Positions 1 to 8,849 of a stretch of DNA of 24,089 bases are shown here, piece by piece. The notes beneath the pieces were generated by a model. That model searched no databases and was not told the DNA's origin. It saw only the letters and a program-made list of their open reading frames with translations. The stretch lies in assembly GCA_000695325.1 (NCBI GenBank), contig AVPN01000691.1, positions 1 to 24,089 of the forward strand, read 5' to 3'. This stretch comes from Pleurobrachia bachei. Taxonomy: Eukaryota > Ctenophora > Tentaculata > Cydippida > Pleurobrachiidae. How positions within the stretch are numbered: position 1 is the first letter of the stretch; each line of letters begins with the position of its first letter. Position numbers and translations under genes: made by a program.

Positions 1-96
1 TTTGTTATATCGCTTCTCTCCATAGCTTCTCTCTTTTGCTTTTAGTTTCTCTTTAGGTATGATACAACTTTAGCTTTGTTAATGTTTCTGTCGAAC

Positions 97-146
97 TTTC
101 ACTTTCACTATTCAAGCACTGGCAGAATGCTTTCACTTTCACTTTA
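97..146. promoter_or_regulatory. ISRE/IRF-like motif cluster, distal upstream
   Basis: TTTCACTTTC occurs at 97-106 and 131-140, with overlapping TTTCACTTT extensions. On the other strand this reads GAAAGTGAAA, the GAAANNGAAA core bound by interferon regulatory factors in vertebrates. The sequence match is direct. Function in this organism is inference. Confidence 0.4.
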
Positions 147-236
147 TGTTCTCTGTGTGTGTGTTGTTAGATACATACAACTTTCCCTGTTCTATAGCTC
201 TATCCCTTTCTATGTCATCTCCTTACACTTCCTGCT

Positions 237-239
<3 letters not shown>

Positions 240-285
<46 letters not shown>
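240..285. repeat. (TC)n microsatellite
   Basis: An essentially pure dinucleotide run of about 23 TC units. Similar CT or GA tracts recur at 4171-4198, 4318-4357, 17469-17514, 21225-21356, 23877-23937 and 24066-24089, so they are a general property of this genome region. Confidence 0.95.
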
Positions 286-690
286 ACACTGCCCACATCA
301 CGTGTATCTAGAACAATTAGCCGCTCTTCCGGTTCAGCTAGTATCATGCGTGAGAGAGACACAACGAGAACTAGAAAAGAGCGGTAGAGTTAGAAATAGG
401 GCTTTGTTCTTGGGTGGGTATATAATTTGCTCCATTTAGTTTTTTAGATGTAGGTACACGTCGTTAGTCGTACTACGACTGCTAGTGTCAGGGAGTTGGA
501 TAATGACTTAGCATGCAGTTGTGAGGGAGAGAGATAAATACAAACATGCACGTGATACGGCATGAATTATAGCTCTCTTGTATTTTGCAGTGGCTTTAGT
601 TCTACTTCTAGTTCTCTGTACTGGTTGTACAGTATTATGTACGTACTATGTAGTACTACCCTAGTGTACGTCACATCATTTAACATTTAG

Positions 691-770
691 TTTCACTTTC
701 GCTATGAAACAACTTTCTGTTCAAACTTTCACTTTCACTTGTCAAGCATTAGCTCACTACTTTCACTTTC
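691..770. promoter_or_regulatory. ISRE/IRF-like motif cluster, upstream
   Basis: Three TTTCACTTTC copies lie at 691-700, 727-736 and 761-770. The first is preceded by AG, giving AGTTTCACTTTCGC, which fits the vertebrate ISRE consensus AGTTTCNNTTTC. The cluster lies about 940 bp upstream of the Ly6-like start codon. Confidence 0.4.
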
Positions 771-1021
771 ACTCTACTGCTGTTTGTGTGTCGTGCTACT
801 CTCCGCTTTGATATGACGTAAATGAGCCACTTCTCATGCATTGGTTTTGTTTGTTTTGGTTGCATTCACGTCATCATGATGCATCAGTCGACTATATAAT
901 CACTGCACTTCATGATTCCATTATGATGATATCATCTGTTGGAGTTTTCTATATAAGTTCAGTAGAATTTCCAAAACAAACACTGCCCAAATGTTCTGGT
1001 TTTGATCTTTTGTTAACGTGA

Positions 1022-1085
1022 ATCTTCCATTCTAGTGTGAATCTAGGGGAGGAAGGTGTCCTAGTATCACACTAGAATGGAAGAT
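1022..1085. repeat. Hairpin with 19-bp perfect arms
   Basis: Arms 1022-1040 and 1067-1085 are perfect reverse complements. The 26-nt loop can pair further through CTAGG (about 1043-1047) and CCTAG (1060-1064). It may be a small inverted-repeat element or a structured RNA segment. No coding gene overlaps it. Confidence 0.8.
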
Positions 1086-1707
1086 CTGCACGTTCATTAT
1101 GTCCCCTTCCAAGGTCACATATTATACACTCTGTGTGCTAAATCTCATTTGGTCATTTAATTGTATTAATCGGTGTTGTCGTTTGTGGTTTCGTTGTCAT
1201 GATAACAGCTTTCTAACCTATTCTTTACTTAGAATCAGAAGTCAGAGAGAGTCCTTGCTACTTTCGTTGATGTATATCAATATATGCATGAGAGAAGTGG
1301 TGGTATCTCTCCCACACCACTCCTAGCTATCATGCATTGTGTGCAGCTCACACTGGTTCGGTAGAACAACTCTCAATCTGCACACTCTTTTCTCCGAGGG
1401 CCAGGGGAGATCTATGTTCTCACGCAATAATGAGCTTTTCTAAATGGTATCAGTTAAAAGTTACCGTTGCAACTGTTTGCATGCAGTTGAATAGTTAGTC
1501 AAGCAATTATATCTCCCTCACCCCTCCTCCTCTATACCCATTTAAAGCTGATGCAGCTCTACATTTTCTATCAGTTGTCGGTTTTGCTTTGTGCAATACC
1601 TTTTCTACTACCAGTTCTACTTTTATAATTCGTATACTCCCTAGTCCCCAAAACTAAACTAACACCATGATTCTCTCTTCTAGCCCAAGTTACTCTAAAT
1701 CCTCATC

Positions 1708-2270
1708 ATGATGAAAGTTGCTATCTGTCTTATTGCCGTCGTGGCCATTGCCTTTGCTATTGAGTGCAAAGTAGGAACCTTCGTGGAGGGAACTGGAGCT
1801 ACCGTCGATACTGACTGCTCTCTGGGAGACAACGTTGGTCTTAACTACACCAAGTGCAAATGGTTCTCCAAGGTACATTTAGTTTTTTAATCTTCGTGTA
1901 CTCTCTTTTTACTTTTAAGACATTAACTTGTTTGGAGGTGTTTGTGTGAGATGCATCACTGAGCGGTACACTACCTTCGTTTCTCGCCAATTATACCTAA
2001 AAGGTTCTTCTAATCTCAATCAATATTCAAAAAATAACTCCTTGTTAACTCCTTGTTAACTCCATTGTTACCCATCTTTTTAACCTCATTATAATCCTCC
2101 AGGACATTGCCGGAGTTAACAACACCTATCACGCCTGTGGTGAGTGTGATTCCTCAGATAACGATGATTGCTGGGACTGCTCTACCGACCTCTGTAACGG
2201 AGCCTCCTCATTCGCCACCTCTTTCATCCCCGTCGCTCTTGTCAGCGCTGTATACTTCTACCTTTACTAA
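1708..2270 (+). CDS. Ly6/uPAR-like three-finger protein, predicted GPI-anchored
   Basis: Two exons, 1708-1872 and 2103-2270, joined in phase 0 over a 230-bp GT-AG intron, give 110 aa. Residues 1-19 form a hydrophobic signal peptide. The first of two adjacent ATGs is taken as the start; 1711 is equally possible. The mature part has eight cysteines (20, 37, 50, 67, 70, 78, 81, 86). It ends in the motif C-x-x-x-x-C-N, seen as CSTDLCNG, as in Ly6/three-finger domains. A Ser/Ala-rich stretch and hydrophobic tail (about residues 92-110, ending YFYLY) suggest GPI attachment. Asn46 (NYT) and Asn60 (NNT) are glycosylation sequons. Such proteins sit on the outer plasma-membrane face as receptor modulators or adhesion factors. 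The ligand here is unknown. The family fit is good; the exact subfamily cannot be named. Confidence 0.87.
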
Positions 2271-2335
2271 ATAAATGGGAATTGTATGAAGGATTTGTTG
2301 TTTAGGGACTCACAGAGTTTGTGTGTTATATTATG

Positions 2336-2341
2336 AATAAA
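2336..2341 (+). terminator. Poly(A) signal of the Ly6-like gene
   Basis: AATAAA lies 66 bp past the stop codon. Another AATAAA overlaps the stop itself at 2270-2275 and is probably too close to be the main signal. Confidence 0.5.
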
Positions 2342-2643
2342 TTTATGAAGGAGCAATGGAGAGTTATCATCACAATGACAATTTGTTTGTTTAGATAAAT
2401 GGTGTGTGCGAAGGTAAACGTATTATTTAATATTTTGCTAACATATTGTTGTTATTGAGGTCACACAGAGTTTTATTAAATACTTGAAATGTTTGTGTTT
2501 TACTGTTCCACGGTTTTCGGGGGATGGACGGTGATTATTGGCATGGCTCTGAAGGATAGAGAGATGAAGAGGTTTCCCTTGGCGTTACCCTTTTCTGGTT
2601 TCGATAGCGGTATCGCTTTGAACTGAAACATTTTTAGTATTAG

Positions 2644-2789
2644 TTTCACTTTCATTCCGAATTAGTTTCACTTTCACAATTCAGGTTTCACTTTCATTCA
2701 AACTAGTTTCACTTTCACAACTCAAACCACGTTTCACTTTCAGTTTCATCGCAGCCATAAAAAAGTTTCGCTTTGCTACTTTCATTTTC
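2644..2789. promoter_or_regulatory. Regularly spaced ISRE/IRF-like array
   Basis: Five exact TTTCACTTTC copies start at 2644, 2666, 2686, 2707 and 2732. Their spacings are 22, 20, 21 and 25 bp, close to two turns of B-DNA. Most are preceded by AG or GG, giving (A/G)GTTTCACTTTC. Degenerate copies continue to about 2789. The flanking bases between copies differ, so this is more than a simple satellite. The array lies 370 bp downstream of the Ly6-like stop codon and between that gene and the converging C2 gene. An enhancer role is inferred. Confidence 0.45.
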
Positions 2790-3489
2790 ACTTCAGACGG
2801 CGGAAACACACATTCCGAGGTATTGGTCTAATTGAGTTACAACCACGGAACAAGCTTCGTAAACTGCTAATTAGCTCCCACTACCAGTATCTCCCATTGG
2901 ACGAATAGTCGAATTTACATCGGAAACACTAATTTCAACAGCACTAAAGATTCCTGTTAGTAGCGTGAGATTCAGAATTACCACGCTACCAGCTCAACTT
3001 TTACTTATGTCTGGCGGTGCCGACCAGATCTGAGCTTAATGAGTATCAAACGGGGTTCGTCAGACAGATCAATCTCAATCAAAACCTCGACCATTGAATC
3101 CCATTCCCAATGTTTGACATATTCAGACATTTGATGTTCAATTTGAATAGCTCAACAGCATGGTGCCAAAAATTCTGGGCGAATAGAATGTCAGACAATA
3201 TGTCCTGTAAAACCTTTAATTTTATAAATAAGGACCAAGGGGAAGAACTCAGAACATGGGAACAACACAAAATGCAGCAGCCTCACCTCGATACTGATAC
3301 AATTATGTTTTTATTTTCTTTGCCCTAAATTTTACCACCCCGCACGAAGCACGGAATCAGGGAATTAAAAACTCGCACAATTACCTACAAATAACCTAAC
3401 TACATACACCAGAAAACTAGCACAGTCACACACGTGTAGGTACAATCATTCTACACTGTATGTAACAACTACATTGCAATTGTACGTAC
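2790..3489. other. Sparse region between converging genes
   Basis: No firm gene. On the minus strand, a frame from a fair acceptor (TTTTACAG before 3204) runs open to a stop at 3079 (41 aa, phase 0). It could be a terminal exon of the minus-strand C2 gene. It lacks the expected final C2 strand (a G-x-L-x-V-x-V pattern), so it is only a weak candidate. Confidence 0.3.
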
Positions 3490-4165
3490 CTCAAAGAAAG
3501 TGTTCTTCAGCCTCACCAGGTTTATGTGAACCTCACCCAGATAGGTGTCAGCTCCAAACTTATCTTCGTCATAAACTGCCAGGATCATCTTGGACTTGGT
3601 CACGTCCAACACGAAACACTGAAAGATGTTAGACTTGGTAACATCCAATACGAAACACTAAAACTAAAAGATGTTAGACTTGGTCACGCCCAATACGAAA
3701 CACTGAAAGATGTTAGACTTGGTCACATCCAATACGAATCACTAAAAGATGTTAGACTTGGTCACGTCCAATACGAAACACTGAAAGATGTTAGACTTGG
3801 TCACATCCAGTACGAAACACTGAAAGATGTTAGACTTGGTCACGTCCAATACGAAACACTGAAAGGTTTGTTTGTTGTTTTGTTTGCGGGGAGGGTCGAG
3901 CAAGGCAATGAAAGGTAATAAAATGGAGGTTAACATAATACAATGTTAGACTTGTGTTATAGAATTAGAATGGGTACGTTTTGTATCTTGTAGATATTCA
4001 AGGCTGGATATTCACGAATAAAATAAAATGATCTTGACAAAAGAGATTCGTCATAAAACACAATAATTATATAATAGGGTAGATGGGGCACGGTAGCTGT
4101 ATACTTATAGGTGGTTTAATAAAATGTACTGTTGCGTTGATACAAACTTATAATTATACTGATGA

Positions 4166-4201
<36 letters not shown>

Positions 4202-4313
4202 AGAAGTGAATTGACATGGGTGATACGATATAACTACTACCTCTCTAAACTGTAACCAATAAACCATTTGAAACTTTCAGTAGTTCAAGAAATGATGCAT
4301 CATTCTAAGAGCA

Positions 4314-4363
<50 letters not shown>

Positions 4364-7300
4364 AATTTTCTCTGATTTGATTGTTTGGTGGTCGAATTTG
4401 TCTCGTACATATCGGTATGGTATAATACGTTGGGGCTCGTAGATTGCACAATAAGATATCATATTAATCTTGCATTGGCTCTGACAGATTAATCAGCTAT
4501 ATAAAGTAAAGAAGTGGACATATTTTATTCCCCCTGATGAGCTAGGATTCATTCATGAATGTTAACCCACGGTATTACTTTGCGACCTGAACATCGCGGG
4601 TGGTGGAATTGTCAATTTCCTGGGATCAGTCTCCTAACTAACAAGTAATTTCCAAATGAAGTTGTGTAACGCCCTAACGGTAGATTTGGTTGTGCGTTAT
4701 ACATAAAAACCGTCGTTAAAAAAGGCATGTACTATAAATATTCTTGATACTGATGGCTTAAAAAGTTGATTATTTGCCAACCAACATAAAGAGCATATGG
4801 TTTATGGGTAGTGATCGGGGGTATAGTGGTAGAGATCTTTCTCTCCCTCTCTTTCCCACTCCTCTTTCTCTATGTCTTCTCCTCCCAGTCTTTTTCCTTT
4901 CTGTCTCTTCTTCGAAAGTAAGACAGTTGGGTTAAGATACAGCGAGATATCTTCTCGCCTGTCTATTTTCCATTTTCTGTCTCTTCTCTTCCCTCATGCC
5001 TGTCTTCGCTGTCATACAAACTCACTTCCACTCGTACTACATATCAATTTCCTGAGATTTGTCTCATAGCTAACAAGTAATTTACCTGTTTTGATTCGTT
5101 GAAAGTTGGCTGTTGAGTGCTGTGCTTCACGGCTGTCTTGTGTACACGATGTCCATTTACACACACAACCACATAGGGATCACCTGCAAAAAGAGTTGGA
5201 AATGTTATGTATTGGTTGGGAACAGCGACCCACTCCCTCCAACCCTCCCGCCAACCCTCCCACCAGCTCCATCCTCCCACCTTTCGGTCTCCCCCATTTG
5301 AGTTCAAAGAACTGAACTATTAGCTACGAGTCGGTAACTGATATTTCTTTTACAATACTTTCTGCACAGTTCTCACAATTGAAGAAAAGTGCTACAATGA
5401 AGTTTTCCATGATGCCTCCGATCCAGTGTTTCTAGCATTAACTCTCTCTCTCTCTTCACCCAGAAAAAATTAGGCAAAATTAGGTCATGAAACTTCATAT
5501 TTGGACTATTCTATACCCTCATTCAAGGTTCCTGGGGTTTTCGGAGCTGGTGCTGAGACTTTGCTAAAATGTTTTTTAGGTATTTTATATGTCAATCCTA
5601 AAGTTTTATGGAGATTGGATGTGTTTTTCGGACTAAAAATTTTGAGTCCGAAAAACACATCCAATCTTCATAAAACTTTAGAATTGACATAGAAAATACC
5701 TAACAAACATTTTAGCAAAGTCTCAGCACCAGCAAAAATTCCTTCTGGTAGTTTTGATGCCAAAAACACACTTCCCGGGGTACTAAATCTCCAAAAGCCC
5801 TAGGAACCTTGAATGAGGGTATAGAATAGTACAAATATGAAATTTCATGACCTAATCTTGCCAACTTTTTTCTGGGTGAAGCTCAACGCTTGTAAAGATC
5901 CAAAATGAACACCCTGTATGTATATGTACAATGTTAGACTTGTGTTATATGCGGGGTGTTTGTACATATCATAAATCATTATCAAGGATGTAATTTTGGA
6001 TATTCTGAAATAAAATTATGATCTTGACAAAAGAGATTCGTGATATAACATAATGGAATATATGTGGGCCCCATATTATGGGGTCCAATAAAATGTATTC
6101 CGTTGATGCAGACTTACTGATGAAGAGAGAGGGAGAGGGAGAGAAGAAAAAGAGAAAGCTGAGAGAGAAGAAGAAGTGAATTGACATGGGTGATACGACA
6201 TAACTACTACCTCTCTAAACTGTAACCAATAAACCATTTGAAACTCTCAGTAGTTCAACAAATGAAACATCATTCTAAGAGCAAATCTCTCTCTCTCTCT
6301 CTCCCTCTCCCCTCTCTCTTTAATTTTCTCTGATTTGATTGTTTGGTGGTCGAATTTGTCTCGTACATATCGGTATGGTATAATACGATGGGGCTTTCGT
6401 AGATTTATTGCACAATAAGATATCGTATTAATCTTGCATTGGCTCTGACAGATTATTAATCAGCTATATAAAGTAAAGAAGTGGACATATTTTATTCCCC
6501 TGATGAGCTAGGATTCATTCATGAATGTTAACCCAGGGTATTACTTTGCAACCTGAACATCGCGGGTGGTGGAATTGTCAACTTCCTGGGATTGGTCTCC
6601 TAGCTAACAAGTAATTTCCAAACGGTATTGATTTAGTTGCCTTTACACGGTACTAAGCATCTACGTAAAAACATGCCTGTGCTATTATAAAGATTCTTGA
6701 TATTGATGGCTAGCAACATTGGTTATTTGCCAACCAACATAAATAGCATATGGTTTATACATATGTAGTGATTCGGGGTAGTAGTAAAGATTGATCTTTC
6801 TCTACCCCTTTTTCTCTCTCTTCTGTCTCTCTGTCTCTTCTCCTCCCTCATGTTATGTCTTCGCTGTCCTACAAACTCTCAGCTTCCACTCTCTCGCACT
6901 CTCTGATTTTACCCCCCTCAACAAGATTTACCTGTTTTGATTCGTTGAAAGTTGGTTGTTGAGTGCTGTGCTTCACCGCTGTCTTGTGTACACGATGTCC
7001 ATTTACACACACAACCACATAGGGATCACCTGCGAAAAGAACTGTTATGTATTGGCTACAAGCTGGGATCAATAACCCACCATATTCAGCTTGTAGTGTC
7101 GTGTAACCTCCAACCATCCCTCCAACCCTCCCCCTCCAACCATCCCTCCAACCCTCCCCCATTTGACTTTGAAGAACGTTGATGAATTGTTCACTCTGAA
7201 TGGACTACCGGCTACGAGTGACTGATATAACTTTTACAATACTTTCGGTACTGTTCTCACCGGTAAAGGAAAGTGCTACAAAAGAAGTTTTCCATGATGC

Positions 7301-8847
7301 CTCCGATCCAGTGTTTCTAGCATTAACTCTCTCACTGCCACTATCTATTAAATTTCTTTGTCTATTTCTCTCCATTTCTTTCTCTGTCTATCTATCTTTC
7401 TCTGTCTCCCTCTGGTTCTAACACACACTTTTTCAACTGTCCAGTTTAGATCCCGATCGGCATTTTTCAATGTGTTTTATTTTATGTGAAAACCGTGTTT
7501 TACGAATTTTACGTTGCTTCGTGATCCAAAGGCTTGGCTGCGAAGCAGCCCCTCCGCAGGTGTGAGGGTGTCGCGAACAAAGTTCGCGCGAATACAGGGG
7601 CGCCACGTGCCCAATCCAAAGGCCAATGAGACAAGAGACTACCTTACTCTCTCGTTTATTAAATAATTTTTTTCTAGGAAACCACAAGTAAAGCGTAAGC
7701 AACCAAAAACTATGAAACTATGAAACTTTCTAAACAAGTAATTTGGGGTTCTTATTTTGTTGGGGTGTCTCTGAATTGTGTGATTTACATTTGGAAAGTG
7801 TCTAATAAAAACGTTTCTTACTAAAGCGTTTCTTAAAAACGAGGGTAAGGTAATTTTAATAGAGGATACTTTAATAGAGATAGAATGGAAGACAGAATGA
7901 CTATGAGAGATAGAGAGACAGAATGATAGAAAGAATATTGAAAGTGGTTAGTAATGGTATATCATAGCCAAAATGTCTGTGCTGTGCAGTGTGTGTATGA
8001 TATGATTGTTCTTATAGGTCTGCCCTCTACCCCCTATTGTTCCAGTATGCATCGTGCACTCTGGGTCTACCCTCCTTTGCATAATACCACTCTCAACTGC
8101 AGCTGCACTGCTCACGCTATGCTATAAAATATTTAAATGTGTACCGGTATATCTGGTGTATTCTATTTTAGTAAACCGCCCTTTAAGTTTACTGTTTCTA
8201 CTCTTCTAAAATAGGCCTGATTAGATCTTGAACTGCTTGCTAGGCTCCACCCTCGTCAAATAAATGGAGATCAAGTCTTTACCCCATTCATTTGATTGTT
8301 CACTTTTCATGACGTAACTAATGGTTCATGCTGGTCGTTACTTCAGCATGATGCTTATGGTTCCTCTTTCTTGATCGTGATCTTATAGTCGGAGGGCCGT
8401 GGCCCGTGAAATGTCCCTAGATTCTTCCCGTGAGGTCGTGAACCATTTGGCAAGAGTAGTGGAAAAGCTGGCCGACCACTCCCTTTAGTATTCTTGTGGA
8501 GCGATTAACGAAATACGGTTCTTTTTTGATCAATGATCTTACGAGTCCTACAATTTTATTGATCTCATGCATTAACATACCTTTACCAAACAAATCGCAT
8601 TTCTCTAAGTTTTCAGCTTTGTGAATCGTCAGATCGATTATACCCGACTTAACGAACTCAATGTTTGGCGCCCCAGCAGCAGTTTCAACAGTTGCCATGT
8701 TTGCTTTTTTATCTGCTCCTGATCCTGCTCCGGGTCTACCCCTCACTTGATCTTTGTGCTCTACTACTGCGGCTGAACCACGACGTGCAGCAGGGGGTTG
8801 AGGTTCTGGGGTTTTCTGCTGTTCCGGTGCAGAGCCACCAAATAGCC
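3490..8847 (-). CDS. C2-domain protein gene, partial, with duplicated middle exon
   Basis: Exons read on the minus strand: 8847-8581 (89 codons, phase 2 in, phase 1 out), then one of two copies of a 98-nt exon (7029-6932 or 5183-5086), then 3618-3490 (43 codons). All have AG acceptors and GT donors. The first exon carries a Pro/Gln/Gly-rich, probably disordered stretch and then the start of a C2 domain (SGIIDLTIHKAENLEK, DLFGKG). The 98-nt exon supplies the DPYVVV strand and NGHRVHKT. The third gives the acidic calcium-loop region (VYDEDKFGADTYLGEV). C2 domains bind membranes, often through calcium held by these aspartates. The gene's 5' end and its last C2 strand are not identified. The wider family (tricalbin or extended-synaptotagmin-like, or another C2 protein) is open. 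Confidence 0.78.
3587..3864 (-). repeat. 39-bp tandem repeat over a C2 exon splice acceptor
   Basis: Six units lie at 3625-3669 (45 bp, with a 6-bp insertion), 3670-3708, 3709-3747, 3748-3786, 3787-3825 and 3826-3864. The parent copy is inside the C2 exon (about 3587-3624). On the minus strand each unit contains TTTCAG or TTTTAG followed by TGTTTCG-type sequence, that is, a copy of the intron/exon boundary plus 13 codons (CFVLDVTKSN and flanking residues). Only the two acceptors nearest the exon keep an open frame; units farther upstream bring in TAG or TGA. Confidence 0.9.
4171..4357. repeat. Facing (GA)n and (CT)n tracts
   Basis: (GA)14 at 4171-4198 and (CT)20 at 4318-4357 are mutually complementary and 120 bp apart, so they could fold on one another in RNA. 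Degenerate versions occupy the same places in the duplicated block at 6121-6318. Confidence 0.85.
5086..5183 (-). CDS. C2 exon copy A (alternative)
   Basis: A 98-nt exon preceded by TTTTTGCAG and followed by GTAAAT, protein-identical to copy B. Because 98 is not a multiple of three, splicing both copies in series shifts the frame. Copy A would then be read as VIPMWLCV followed by TAA. The two copies can therefore only be used one at a time in a full-length transcript. Confidence 0.8.
5454..5881. mobile_element. Fold-back (MITE-like) inverted-repeat element
   Basis: The ends read CTTCACCCAGAAAAAA and its reverse complement TTTTTTCTGGGTGAAG. The arms of roughly 190-240 bp meet near 5640 (TTTTTCGGACT against AGTCCGAAAAA). 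The right arm holds about 50 bp more (around 5735-5790) than the left. No long coding frame is present. It sits precisely between the two duplicated blocks. This is a non-autonomous element of unknown family; a clear target-site duplication was not seen because the left flank is a CT tract. Confidence 0.75.
5926..7340. repeat. Segmental duplication, block B
   Basis: Direct-orientation partner of 3938-5453, with the same order of landmarks and the second copy of the 98-nt C2 exon. Its GA (6121-6175) and CT (6287-6318) tracts are shorter and more interrupted than in block A. Confidence 0.9.
6932..7029 (-). CDS. C2 exon copy B (alternative)
   Basis: A 98-nt exon preceded by TTTTCGCAG and followed by GTAAAT. 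It encodes GDPYVVVCVNG through NESKQ. It differs from copy A at two positions, both synonymous (GCG/GCC and CAA/CAG). Both copies keep their splice sites. Confidence 0.8.
7341..8580 (-). other. Intron 1 of the minus-strand C2 gene, upstream part
   Basis: No exon recognised. The stretch contains a GC-rich hairpin unit at 7524-7623 (listed separately) and otherwise AT-rich unique-looking sequence. Confidence 0.5.
7524..7623. repeat. GC-rich hairpin unit between 10-bp direct repeats
   Basis: ATCCAAAGGC occurs at 7524-7533 and 7614-7623. The 80 bp between is far more GC-rich than its surroundings. It holds two triloop hairpins: GGCTGC-GAA-GCAGCC (7536-7550) and CGCGAAC-AAA-GTTCGCG (7572-7588). 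It also includes CACGTG. It could be a small mobile hairpin flanked by a target-site duplication, or the end of a larger repeat. Confidence 0.5.
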
Positions 8848-8849
8848 CT

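Larger units (their letters stand above)
1..1707. other. Gene-free upstream flank of the Ly6-like gene
   Basis: No convincing coding exon is visible on either strand. The short open frames here are driven by the CT tract or lack splice and codon support. The stretch holds a pure CT microsatellite, two clusters of TTTCACTTTC motifs and one 19-bp-arm hairpin, each listed separately. The last 200 bases before the Ly6 start codon are pyrimidine-rich and presumably contain its promoter and 5' UTR, but no clear TATA box stands out. Confidence 0.5.
3938..5453. repeat. Segmental duplication, block A
   Basis: Shares collinear sequence with 5926-7340. Examples are the shared start ACAATGTTAGACTTGTGTTA, then ATCTTGACAAAAGAGATTCG, the paired GA and CT tracts, the C2 exon, and the shared end GCCTCCGATCCAGTGTTTCT. 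Outside the exon the blocks differ by many substitutions and small gaps, so the duplication is not very recent. Confidence 0.9.

Noticed and set aside
76-439. Plus-strand frames encoding poly-Ser/Leu stretches
   Set aside because: They come from the CT microsatellite and have no domain or splice support.
2870-3000. Minus-strand open stretch reading AVEISVSDVNSTIRPMG
   Set aside because: About 40 codons, within chance. It does not continue the C2 domain in the required phase.
3625-3864. CRISPR-like repeat array
   Set aside because: The units are directly adjacent with no spacers, and the context is a eukaryotic exon.
3526-3918. A 130-aa plus-strand frame with a 13-residue repeat (RLGHVQYETLKDV)
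   Set aside because: It is the antisense reading of the 39-bp repeat. The minus strand gives a real C2 exon with splice sites.
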